The notes beneath the pieces are model-generated. The model was not told the origin of the DNA and did not search any database. It saw only the letters and a list, made by a program, of their open reading frames with translations. A program made the translations under genes and the position numbers. DNA of 64,000 nucleotides from SG8-30 sp964406445 (GTDB lineage Bacteria; Pseudomonadota; Gammaproteobacteria; Steroidobacterales; Steroidobacteraceae), in the NCBI GenBank assembly GCA_964406445.1, contig CAYORU010000002.1:62001-126000 (forward strand), read 5' to 3'. Positions 43,707-51,448 of this stretch are shown here, in pieces (position 1 is the stretch's first letter; the number at the start of each line of letters is the position of its first letter).

Positions 43707-44290
43707 CGGCCCATGCACCTGCGCAGGCTCTCGAGGCCGCGCCGGATCCAGCTCTTCACCGTGCCGAGCGGGGTGGCGACGCTGCTCGCGATCTCCTCCT
43801 GCGTGTAGCCGTCGACGTAGGCCAGCCACAGGCAGCGCTGCTGGTCGGAGGCCAGCTCGTCGAGGCAGCGCTCGAGCAGTCCGCGGGTCGATTCGGACTC
43901 GGGCCGCGCGGCCGGCGTCTGCGCCCCGGTCGCGTCGAGCAGGCCGGCGGCGTCAGCCACCGGCACGGCCTGGCGCTTGCGGCTGCGCACGAGGTCGATC
44001 GCGTGATAGCGCGCGATCGCGTTCATCCAGGCAAATGCGCGGCCCCGGTAGCCGTCGAACTGGCCGGCGCCCTGCCAGATCCTGACGAAGACTTCCTGCA
44101 GGGCGTCTTCCGCCAGGGCGTGATCGCGCAGGATCGCCATCAGGACCCCGAACAGCCGCGGCGAGGCGAGCCGGTAGAGCCGTTCGAGCGCCGCCCCGTC
44201 CTGCCGGGCGCAGTCGCGCAGCAGCGCTTCGAGGCGCGCCTCGTCGCTGTCCAGTCCTGGATCGGCGGCCGGCTGCGGGACTGCGTCCAT
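43703..44290 (-). CDS. ECF sigma factor, SigK/RpoE-like
   Basis: A 195-aa sigma factor with region 2 (LYRLASPRLFGVLMAILRDH and FAWMNAIARYHAIDLVRSRK) and region 4 (CLWLAYVDGYTQEEIASSVA, TPLGTVKSWIRRGLE). Pairing with an RskA-type anti-sigma is typical of group ECF19/SigK-like. It lies 5 nt after the HupE/UreJ gene, so it is in the same operon and probably autoregulates the whole locus. Confidence 0.92.
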   Translation of the reverse strand: MDAVPQPAADPGLDSDEARLEALLRDCARQDGAALERLYRLASPRLFGVLMAILRDHALAEDALQEVFVRIWQGAGQFDGYRGRAFAWMNAIARYHAIDLVRSRKRQAVPVADAAGLLDATGAQTPAARPESESTRGLLERCLDELASDQQRCLWLAYVDGYTQEEIASSVATPLGTVKSWIRRGLESLRRCMGR

Positions 44291-44295
44291 GGCCG

Positions 44296-45456
44296 TCAGG
44301 GTAGCTGCAACCAGGCCGGCCCGACAGCGCGTTCTACAAGCCATGCGGCCCCGAGCGCCGCAATGGCCGCCGAGCCGCCCAGCAGGACCCAGCGCCGGTA
44401 GAACAGGGTCGACCGCAGGGCGAAGGCGACCGGGAGGAAGGCCGCCACGATGACGAGCTGCCCGATCTCGACGCCGAGGTTGAAGGCCAGCAGGCTCGCG
44501 ACCAGCGCCTCGCGCGGCAGCGCCAGGCCGCCGAGTGCGCCGGCGAAACCGAAGCCGTGCACGAGGCCGAAACCCACCGCGACCGCCCAGCGCCGCCGCG
44601 TCAGGATCGGCCAGACGTTGTTCACGGCCGCCAGCACCACCGAGGCCGCGATGACGCTCTCGACGATGCGTTCCGGCGGCGCGAGCAGGCCGAGCGCGGC
44701 GGCGGCCAGCGTGACCGAGTGACCGAGCGTGAAGGCCGTGACGACCCGCGCCACGTCGAAGGCGGAATCGCGCAACGAGGGGCTCGGGCGCCAGGTGTCC
44801 CCCACACGGACCATCACGGCCGGGACGAGCAGCGACAGCAGGAAGAGCAGGTGGTCCGCGCCGCCCCAGATGTGCAGGATGCCGGAGCGGACGAACGTGC
44901 CGAAGTCGCTGCGACCCGGGCCTGCGGCCGGCGCACCCGTGGTGAAGGCCAGGCGGCGGTCCTCCGGCGTGAACAGGCCCGTGGCGGTGCCCGTCGCGGT
45001 CTGCAGCGCGAACAGCCCGCGGTGCCGGGGGTCTTCGGCGAACAGCAGCGCATACTCGAACTCGAGCGAAGCGGGCGCCTCGCCGCAGTCCGAGGCGTAG
45101 GACAGGGACAGGAAAGGCTCGCCGCCGTGCGCCGTGACCCGCATTGCGGGCGCTTCGGCTGGGCAACCCTGGCCGTCACCGCGGATCGCGAGCGATTCTT
45201 GGGCGAGTCGCGAGATGTCCTGGCGCCGCGCAGTCACCTCGCCCCAGGTCAGGCGCCGGTCGCCGTCCACGTCGAGGCCGAGCAACAGGTCCAGGTCGAC
45301 GAGCGCGATGTCCCAGCGCAGGTCGAGCCGGGCGCCGGTGGACTCGACGCGAAGGAAGCTCTCGCTCGCCGAGTGCGCGCGTGCCGCGGGTGCGGCGAAG
45401 CCTCCCGACAGGCCCAGCAGCGCCGCCGCCACGGCGAGCCACCGTCCGGCGATCAC
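44296..45456 (-). CDS. HupE/UreJ-like membrane protein with EF-hand segment
   Basis: The 386-aa protein has a signal peptide (about residues 1-27), a periplasmic domain with an EF-hand-like LDVDGDRRLTWGE (calcium or other metal), and about seven membrane helices with FGFGLVHGFGFAGALGG and IWGGADHLLFLLSLL. HupE/UreJ relatives transport nickel or cobalt; the histidines in the helices (HIWGGADH, VHGFGF, LGHSV) are consistent with metal binding. It overlaps the TPR gene (ATGA). Confidence 0.85.
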   Translation of the reverse strand: MIAGRWLAVAAALLGLSGGFAAPAARAHSASESFLRVESTGARLDLRWDIALVDLDLLLGLDVDGDRRLTWGEVTARRQDISRLAQESLAIRGDGQGCPAEAPAMRVTAHGGEPFLSLSYASDCGEAPASLEFEYALLFAEDPRHRGLFALQTATGTATGLFTPEDRRLAFTTGAPAAGPGRSDFGTFVRSGILHIWGGADHLLFLLSLLVPAVMVRVGDTWRPSPSLRDSAFDVARVVTAFTLGHSVTLAAAALGLLAPPERIVESVIAASVVLAAVNNVWPILTRRRWAVAVGFGLVHGFGFAGALGGLALPREALVASLLAFNLGVEIGQLVIVAAFLPVAFALRSTLFYRRWVLLGGSAAIAALGAAWLVERAVGPAWLQLP

Positions 45457-46514
45457 GGCGCCGCCCCTGCACGGGCCGCGGCTTCCCGCAGCAGCCTGGC
45501 ATCGGCCGGCTCACGCTGGACCTGCCAGTTCTCGCGCGCGAGACCCAGTGCGGTGCCGGCGTCGCCGGCGATCTCGAGCGCGAAGCGTGCCTCCTCGCGC
45601 AGGTGTGGCACGCGTCCCGCGGCCCGGCTCGTGGCGAATCGCGCCTCGAGCTCGGCGCGGTCGCTCCTGGCCCGCGCAGGGTCGACGACGGCGTGGGCCA
45701 GCGCGCGCCGCAGCAGCAGTCCGTCGCTGAGGGAATCGCGCCCGAGGATTCGCGCGACCTCCTCGTGCCGGTGCTGCGCCAGCAGGAGGTCGGAGTAAGC
45801 CGCCAGCAGCGACACGTCGTCCGGGAGCGCGGCCAGCCCGAGCAGGAGGTGCCGCTCGGCCGCCGCGGCATCGCCGCCGTGGGCGGTGGCCTCGGCGAGC
45901 AGTTCGTGGATCCAGGCGCGCAGGGCCGCGTCTTCCCGCGGTGTCGCTACCAGGAGTGCCTCGAGCGGCGCGACCGCGAGACCGGGGTCGGGGCCGCGCA
46001 CGGCGATCGCGGCCGCGCAGATTCTCGCGGCGCGCGCCGCGCCCATCCGCCAAAGCGCCGCGCAATCCCGCGAGGCCTGCTCCCGACGGCCCTGCAGCAG
46101 GTGCAGCGCGGCGCGGTCGAGAAGCGCCTGCGCGTGTCGAGGGTCGCGATCCAGGGCCTCGTCGAGCAGCCCGAGCGCGGCGTCGAACTCGTGCAGGGTC
46201 TGGCGGATGGCGGCGGCGAGGACCAGCCCGTCGGGAGAGTCACGCAATCCCGGCGGCAGGTCGAGCCAGATCGCCTCCGCCCGGCCGAGCGGCCGCGGAT
46301 CGCCATAGCGGCGCGCCTCTGCGACCTGCGCGCGCGCCTGCTCGATGCCCGCCGCCGGGCCGCCCCCCTGGGACGGGGGCGGCCCGGCAGGCCGCGAGGG
46401 CAGCACCGCCACCACCTCGGACTCATCCCGAGGCAGCCGGGCCTCACCGGCTGCCGCGGCCGTCGCGGTGACGCCGGCCAGCAGGAGCGGCAGCCATGAG
46501 CGGCACCTGCTCAT
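45453..46514 (-). CDS. Exported TPR-repeat protein
   Basis: A 353-aa protein with a signal peptide (about residues 1-22) and tetratricopeptide repeats (for example LDEALDRDPRHAQALLDRAA and ERHLLLGLAALPDDVSLLAA). The linker around residues 40-55 (PAGPPPSQGGGPAAG) is encoded by a perfect 14-bp inverted repeat at 46354-46388. TPRs suggest protein contacts, probably with HupE/UreJ or the DUF4331 protein. Overlaps by ATGA on both sides tie it into the operon. Confidence 0.8.
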   Translation of the reverse strand: MSRCRSWLPLLLAGVTATAAAAGEARLPRDESEVVAVLPSRPAGPPPSQGGGPAAGIEQARAQVAEARRYGDPRPLGRAEAIWLDLPPGLRDSPDGLVLAAAIRQTLHEFDAALGLLDEALDRDPRHAQALLDRAALHLLQGRREQASRDCAALWRMGAARAARICAAAIAVRGPDPGLAVAPLEALLVATPREDAALRAWIHELLAEATAHGGDAAAAERHLLLGLAALPDDVSLLAAYSDLLLAQHRHEEVARILGRDSLSDGLLLRRALAHAVVDPARARSDRAELEARFATSRAAGRVPHLREEARFALEIAGDAGTALGLARENWQVQREPADARLLREAAARAGAAP

Positions 46515-46771
46515 GGGCCCTGCAGCGCCACCGGCTGGGCGTCCTCCGGCTGCGTGGCCGTGACGATGTCGACGGGCAAGGGCTCGGTCTCGTCGCTGCT
46601 CGACGTGGCGATCGCGAGCACCTGCTGCGTGAACGAATCACCGGCCGCCGCCGGCGGCCCCGTGGGCGCGCCGGCCGACTTGCCGGCGCCCGGGCCGCCG
46701 CCGCAGCCGCCGAGCAGGAGGGCGGCCGCCATGGCGGCGGCCGCTGCGTTGATGCGACTGAATTCCAGCAT
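46511..46771 (-). CDS. Small lipoprotein of the DUF4331 locus
   Basis: An 86-aa precursor: hydrophobic helix ending MAAALLLGGC (lipobox LGGC), then a glycine/alanine/proline linker and an acidic tail. AGGAGA 6 nt upstream sets the ATG at 46771. It overlaps the TPR gene by ATGA and lies 20 nt after the DUF4331 gene. No family is recognised. Confidence 0.7.
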   Translation of the reverse strand: MLEFSRINAAAAAMAAALLLGGCGGGPGAGKSAGAPTGPPAAAGDSFTQQVLAIATSSSDETEPLPVDIVTATQPEDAQPVALQGP

Positions 46772-46791
46772 GTCGCTTCTCCTGGCCGGGC

Positions 46792-48333
46792 TCAGCGCCC
46801 GGCCTCGTTCGGCGAGCCGGCGAGCGGCGTGCGCAGGTAGGGGAACGCGGCATCGGTCTGGCCGTCGTCGAGGAACGCTCCGTCGGTGAAGTGGATGCCG
46901 CCGGCGGGCGCGTCGGCCGGGCGGCAGCCGAACAGCTGCGGGGCGTCCGCCGCGCACAGCGCGCCCATCACGACGCGCAGCGCGATGTCGACGACGTCGT
47001 CGCCCGGCCGGCGGCCGTTCGGGAAGCCGGCGAGGTCGCCGCCGAGCACGCCGAGGCGGCTCTGTGATCCGCGCGGCAGCGGGGCGATCGCGGTGTTGAG
47101 CCGCATCACCTCGGCCGGCCGGACGTTCGCCGGCCGGTTCAGCCCCTCGACGCCGGTCAGGAAGGCGGTCACCAGGTCGGTGCGGGGGAAGTGGGTCGGC
47201 GCGCGCACGCCAGCGTCGCCGAACAGCAGCTCGACCAGCGCCGGCAGGGTCGGATGGGTGACGTAGTCGGCGAACTGGGCGTCGTCGCGCGGGCGGCTGG
47301 CGTTGAAGCGGTCCTTGTCCTTCAGCCCGATCACGACCTCGTTCACGAGCGGCATGCCGAGACGCGACACCTGCGCCCAGGCGCCGCCGACCTTGCTCGC
47401 GTCGCTGCGGCGACCTTCCGCGGCTGCAGGCGCCGGATTGATCAAGCGGGCCTGTCGGAGGCTCGCGGTCGTCCAGCCGGCGATCACCGGATCGCTCGCG
47501 CGGGTCAGGCAGGCGATCGGCACCTCGAGGGCGATGGTCGTGACGTTCGAGTCCGCGAGGCTGTCCCGCTCGGCGCTCTCGGCGCCCGGGTCGAACTCCG
47601 TGGCCGGCAGGGCGATGTTGACGAGGTCGAAGGTCTCGCCGAGGTTGACGACGAACGGATCCTTGCGCTGGCCGACGAACACGCGGCCCGGCGCGCAGCC
47701 GGGGATGACGACGTCGTGCACGAAGCGCGACGCGTAGGCGGGGTAGTCCGGCAGCGTCTTCTCGCCGATGTTGTCGATCGGCTTGTCGAACTCCGTCGAG
47801 CCGTCGAGCAGGCGCGTGAGCGGCATCCGCGATCCGCCGCGGCGCCCGCCACGGACCAGCTCCGCCCTATAGGTCTCGAAGACGTTCTGCGTGCCCGGCC
47901 GTACGCTGGTGATCTGGCCCGCCTGGACCAGCGGAATGGCGACGCTCTTGCCGCCGATGTCGAGGGCGATGTCGCGCCGGTTGACGTCGAAGCGGAACTG
48001 GAAGGTCAGGTCCTCGACCGCGTCGCCGTTGTTGTCGATGTGGATCTCGTAGAGCGCGTCGGGACTCATCGTGAAGTAGTTCGGGCCGCCATAGGGCTGC
48101 TGGAGCGGCTGGTAGTTGGCGATGATCGTGACGAAGCCGGTCCGGCCAGGCTCGTAGCTGCGGAACAGGTAGAAGTCGGTCGCGTCGACCTTGGGCTGCT
48201 CGGTGATGAAGGGCGCCTCGCGGTGGCTCGAGGCCTGCGAAAGCGACGCCGCCAGGGCGCCGGCGACCGCGATGGCGCCGAGCAGCGATCCGTGTCGCTG
48301 CGCCCGCGCGCGGTGGTTGGAGTGGGGAAGCAT
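46792..48333 (-). CDS. DUF4331 family exported protein
   Basis: A 513-aa protein with a signal sequence (about residues 14-36, ending SQASSHREAP) and the DUF4331 signature SSHREAPFITEQPKVDATDF, YEIHIDNNGDAVEDLTFQF and QRKDPFVVNLGETFDLVN. The function is unknown. GGAGA before the ATG at 48333 was preferred to the frame from 48411. It is the first gene of a locus with small lipoprotein, TPR, HupE/UreJ, ECF sigma and anti-sigma genes. Confidence 0.88.
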   Translation of the reverse strand: MLPHSNHRARAQRHGSLLGAIAVAGALAASLSQASSHREAPFITEQPKVDATDFYLFRSYEPGRTGFVTIIANYQPLQQPYGGPNYFTMSPDALYEIHIDNNGDAVEDLTFQFRFDVNRRDIALDIGGKSVAIPLVQAGQITSVRPGTQNVFETYRAELVRGGRRGGSRMPLTRLLDGSTEFDKPIDNIGEKTLPDYPAYASRFVHDVVIPGCAPGRVFVGQRKDPFVVNLGETFDLVNIALPATEFDPGAESAERDSLADSNVTTIALEVPIACLTRASDPVIAGWTTASLRQARLINPAPAAAEGRRSDASKVGGAWAQVSRLGMPLVNEVVIGLKDKDRFNASRPRDDAQFADYVTHPTLPALVELLFGDAGVRAPTHFPRTDLVTAFLTGVEGLNRPANVRPAEVMRLNTAIAPLPRGSQSRLGVLGGDLAGFPNGRRPGDDVVDIALRVVMGALCAADAPQLFGCRPADAPAGGIHFTDGAFLDDGQTDAAFPYLRTPLAGSPNEAGR

Positions 48334-48370
48334 GCGGTTCTCCGTGGTGATCGGGTATCGAACGCCCTCT

Positions 48371-48397
48371 CTACGAAGCTCCCGCGAATCCGGATGC
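48371..48397 (-). promoter_or_regulatory. Candidate ECF-sigma promoter of the DUF4331 operon
   Basis: The minus strand reads GCATCC-N16-CGTAG, with AT-free spacing typical of ECF promoters and similar to the CCATCC/CGAAT pattern known for SigK. It lies 38 bp upstream of the DUF4331 start. Autoregulation by the operon's own sigma factor is the inference. Confidence 0.35.
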
Positions 48398-48694
48398 AGC
48401 GTATTTCGCAAGGGGCGCCGAATACGCGCAAGCCATTGATTGGCATGTGGTCGTCCGTGCGCCAGGGCCCCTTAGGGCCGGCCGCAGCGGGCGGTCGAAG
48501 GCCCTGGCCGGGCAGCGCCCTGTCCATCTCGCAGCTACGCGTGTACCGACGCGCGCTGTCGAAGTGGCCATTCAAGTAATGCGCGGCAACGTCTAGAGTG
48601 CGGGCTCGGCGGCGATGCCGCCGCCGGCCGGGCCGGCGCCCCGCAAGCGTCGCTACAGGGCGCCGGCCGTCGTATTCCCCAAGGTGCACCCGTC
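48398..48694. other. Divergent intergenic region
   Basis: This is the rest of the 361-bp gap between the DUF4331 start and mmsA. It has no credible reading frame. It contains short palindromic pieces (GGGCCCC-like near 48466-48480) and presumably the mmsA promoter. Confidence 0.45.
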
Positions 48695-50203
48695 ATGGAC
48701 ATGCAGGCCGACATCGAGACGCTGGGTCATTTCGTCAACGGATCGCCGCTCGCCGGCGGTGGGCGCGTCCAGCCCGTCTACAACCCGGCCACGGGCCGCG
48801 CCGCCAGGCAGGTCGCGCTCGCCGATGCCGCGATCGTCGAGCAGGCGGTCGCGGTGGCGGCCGCCGCCTTCCCGGCGTGGCGCGAGCTGCCGCCGCTCAA
48901 GCGGGCGCGGATCATGGCCCGCTTCGCGCAGCTGCTGGCGCGGGACCGCGACCGGCTCGCCGCGCTCGTCACCGAGGAGCACGGCAAGACGCTGGACGAC
49001 GCGCTCGGGGAGTTGCAGCGCGGCCTCGAGAACGTGGAGTACGCCTGCGGCGCGCCGGAGCTGCTGAAGGGCGAGTACACGCGCAACGTCGGGCCGGCCA
49101 TCGATTCCTGGTCCGATTTCCAGCCGCTCGGGGTGGTGGCGGGGATCACGCCGTTCAATTTCCCGCTGATGGTCTCCATGTGGATGTTTCCCATGGCGCT
49201 GGTCTGCGGGAACTGCTTCGTGCTGAAGCCCTCGGAGCGCGACCCGAGCCCGGCGCTCGCGATCGCCGCGTTACTCAAGGAGGCCGGCCTGCCCGACGGC
49301 GTCTTCAACGTCGTCAACGGCGACAAGGCCGCGGTGGACGCGCTGCTCGCGGACCCGCGGGTGCAGGCCGTGAGCTTCGTCGGCTCGACGCCGGTCGCGG
49401 AGCACATCTACCAGACCGGCAGCCGGCACGGAAAGCGCGTGCAGGCGCTCGGCGGCGCCAAGAACCACGCCATCGTCATGCCCGATGCCGACCTCGACAA
49501 CGCCGTGAGCGCGCTGATGGGCGCGGCCTACGGATCCTGCGGCGAGCGCTGCATGGCGATCTCCGTGGTCGTTGCCGTCGGCGACCGGGTCGGCGACGCG
49601 CTGGTCTCGCAGCTCCGGTCGCGCCTCGCGCAGCTCAGGGTCGGGCCGGGGAACATGCCCGGCGTCGACATGGGTCCGCTGATCACACGCCAGCACCTGG
49701 AGAAAGTCCGCGGCTACGTGGATCTCGGCGTCGAGGAGGGCGCAAAGCTGGTGGTGGACGGGCGCGGCCTCGAGGTACCGGGCGCGGAGGGCGGGTTCTT
49801 CCTCGGCGGCTGCCTGTTCGACCACGTGACCCCGTCGATGCGCATCTACCGCGAGGAGATCTTCGGGCCGGTGCTGTGCGTGGTGCGCGTCGGGTCGCAG
49901 GAAGAGGCGATGGCGCTCGTCGACGCGCACGAGTACGGCAACGGCACCTGCATCTTCACGCGCGACGGCGAAGCCGCCCGCTACTTCGCCGACCGGATAC
50001 AGGCCGGCATGGTCGGGATCAACGTGCCGCTGCCGGTGCCGGTCGCCTGGCACAGCTTCGGCGGCTGGAAGCGCTCGCTGTTCGGCGATCTCGCCGCCTA
50101 CGGCCCGGACGCGGTGCGCTTCTACACGCGGCGCAAGACCATCAGCCAGCGCTGGCCCTCGGGCGGCGTTCGGGAGGGAACGACTTACGCGTTCCCGTCC
50201 TGA
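48695..50203 (+). CDS. mmsA: CoA-acylating methylmalonate-semialdehyde dehydrogenase
   Basis: The 502-aa aldehyde dehydrogenase-family enzyme converts methylmalonate or malonate semialdehyde to propionyl- or acetyl-CoA (valine, thymine and inositol breakdown). Markers: GVVAGITPFNFPLMV, FVLKPSERDPS and the catalytic Cys286 in GSCGERCMAIS; the residue in the usual general-base position lies in ALGGAKNH, lacking the classical glutamate as in CoA-acylating members. AAGGTG precedes the ATG. No mmsB is adjacent. Confidence 0.92.
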   Translation: MDMQADIETLGHFVNGSPLAGGGRVQPVYNPATGRAARQVALADAAIVEQAVAVAAAAFPAWRELPPLKRARIMARFAQLLARDRDRLAALVTEEHGKTLDDALGELQRGLENVEYACGAPELLKGEYTRNVGPAIDSWSDFQPLGVVAGITPFNFPLMVSMWMFPMALVCGNCFVLKPSERDPSPALAIAALLKEAGLPDGVFNVVNGDKAAVDALLADPRVQAVSFVGSTPVAEHIYQTGSRHGKRVQALGGAKNHAIVMPDADLDNAVSALMGAAYGSCGERCMAISVVVAVGDRVGDALVSQLRSRLAQLRVGPGNMPGVDMGPLITRQHLEKVRGYVDLGVEEGAKLVVDGRGLEVPGAEGGFFLGGCLFDHVTPSMRIYREEIFGPVLCVVRVGSQEEAMALVDAHEYGNGTCIFTRDGEAARYFADRIQAGMVGINVPLPVPVAWHSFGGWKRSLFGDLAAYGPDAVRFYTRRKTISQRWPSGGVREGTTYAFPS

Positions 50204-50242
50204 GGCGGACGGGCCGGCGCCGGACCCGGTCGGCCCGGCGTG

Positions 50243-50260
50243 GGCGGGCCCAGGCCCGCC
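50243..50260. terminator. Hairpin between convergent mmsA and Gfo/Idh gene
   Basis: GGCGGGCC-CA-GGCCCGCC forms an 8-bp perfect stem between the two stop codons. There is no U-tract; it can work in both directions. Confidence 0.45.
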
Positions 50261-50266
50261 GGAACG

Positions 50267-51283
50267 TCACTCGAACGGGTAGCGCACCCCGACCTGGCGG
50301 CGGATCTCGTCCATCCAGCCAAGCGCCGCGAGGGAGTCGTCGAGCGGCATCCCGGGACTCTCGACGAGTCCCGTCCGGATGCAGCGCTGCGCTTCGTCGA
50401 TCTCGTACTCGAAGCCGTTGACGCGGAAATCCTCGCGGACGGGGACCGCGGCTTCGCCGGGCCGATGCAGCGAGGCCTCGGTCGCGCCCCAGAAGGGCGT
50501 CTTCACCTCGATGACGCCGCGTTCGCCGTGAATGCTCAGGCTGTTGGACGCCCAGCCGTCCAGGCCGCAGACGAATTGCGAGCAGACGCCGCCCGGGAAC
50601 CGCAGCATCGCCGAGATGCGCAGGTCGACGCCGGTCGGCGCGAGAATGCCGACCGCGTGGATCGACGAGGGCTCCGCGCGGGCGCCGAGGGCCTGCTGCA
50701 GCACCCAGCGCGTCATCGTGACGCTGTAGACGCCGAGGTCCAGCAGCCCGCCGCCGCCGAGCGCCGGGTCGTACAGCCGGCTGGCAGGATCGTAGGGCCT
50801 GCTGACGCAGAAGCTGGACTGCAGGCTGCGCAGCGCGCCGATCGCGCCTTCGCGCAGCCACGCTCCCACCCGGTCGTAGACGGGCAGGTAGCGCGTCCAC
50901 ACGGCCTCCATCAGGAACACCCTGCGGGCTCGGGCGAGCGCCGCGAGCGACTGCAGCTGCGGACGGTTCGGCACGATGGGCTTCTCGCAGAGCACCGGCT
51001 TGCCGGCCTCGAGGCACCGCCGGATGGCCTCGCCGTGCGCCGCCTGTGGGGTCGCGACGTAGACGGCGTCGACGCGTGGGTCGACCAGGATGTCGTCGAT
51101 GCTGCGCGCCGCGACCGGGGCCGCATGGCAGGGCCGGGCGCATGCGCCGATGAAGGCCTCGACCCGGCCGGCGTCGCGGCCGCAGACGGCGTGCAGCCTC
51201 GCGCCGCTCACGCCCTCGAGGGCCGCGGCGAAGCGCCGGGCGATGGCTCCAGGCCCGACCAAGGCCCAGGCGAAGTCGGTCAT
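50267..51283 (-). CDS. Gfo/Idh/MocA family oxidoreductase
   Basis: A 338-aa NAD(P)-dependent sugar or inositol dehydrogenase-type protein: Rossmann motif ALVGPGAIARRFAAAL, family signature VLCEKPIVPN (EKP motif) near residue 97, and a C-terminal beta-sheet domain (GGGGLLDLGVYSVTM). The substrate is unknown. Convergent placement with mmsA, whose pathway includes inositol catabolism, is suggestive but not proof. Confidence 0.88.
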   Translation of the reverse strand: MTDFAWALVGPGAIARRFAAALEGVSGARLHAVCGRDAGRVEAFIGACARPCHAAPVAARSIDDILVDPRVDAVYVATPQAAHGEAIRRCLEAGKPVLCEKPIVPNRPQLQSLAALARARRVFLMEAVWTRYLPVYDRVGAWLREGAIGALRSLQSSFCVSRPYDPASRLYDPALGGGGLLDLGVYSVTMTRWVLQQALGARAEPSSIHAVGILAPTGVDLRISAMLRFPGGVCSQFVCGLDGWASNSLSIHGERGVIEVKTPFWGATEASLHRPGEAAVPVREDFRVNGFEYEIDEAQRCIRTGLVESPGMPLDDSLAALGWMDEIRRQVGVRYPFE

Positions 51284-51448
51284 GCGCTGGATGCAGCCTG
51301 TCCGGAGGGAAACGTGCCGGCCTGCATGCGGAATCTACCTCGTGACCGGGAGCCGGCAGCGACCGAACATTACGTCGGGCCGACGGCGTGAACAAGCCCG
51401 CGCCGCGGTCCGCCCGACACTGAAAGCACTGACGCGGGAGTCGGCACG

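Noticed and set aside
51284..51448. CueR-type copper operator upstream of copA
   Set aside because: I searched for the ACCTTCC/GGAAGGT dyad in the 165-bp divergent region and did not find it.
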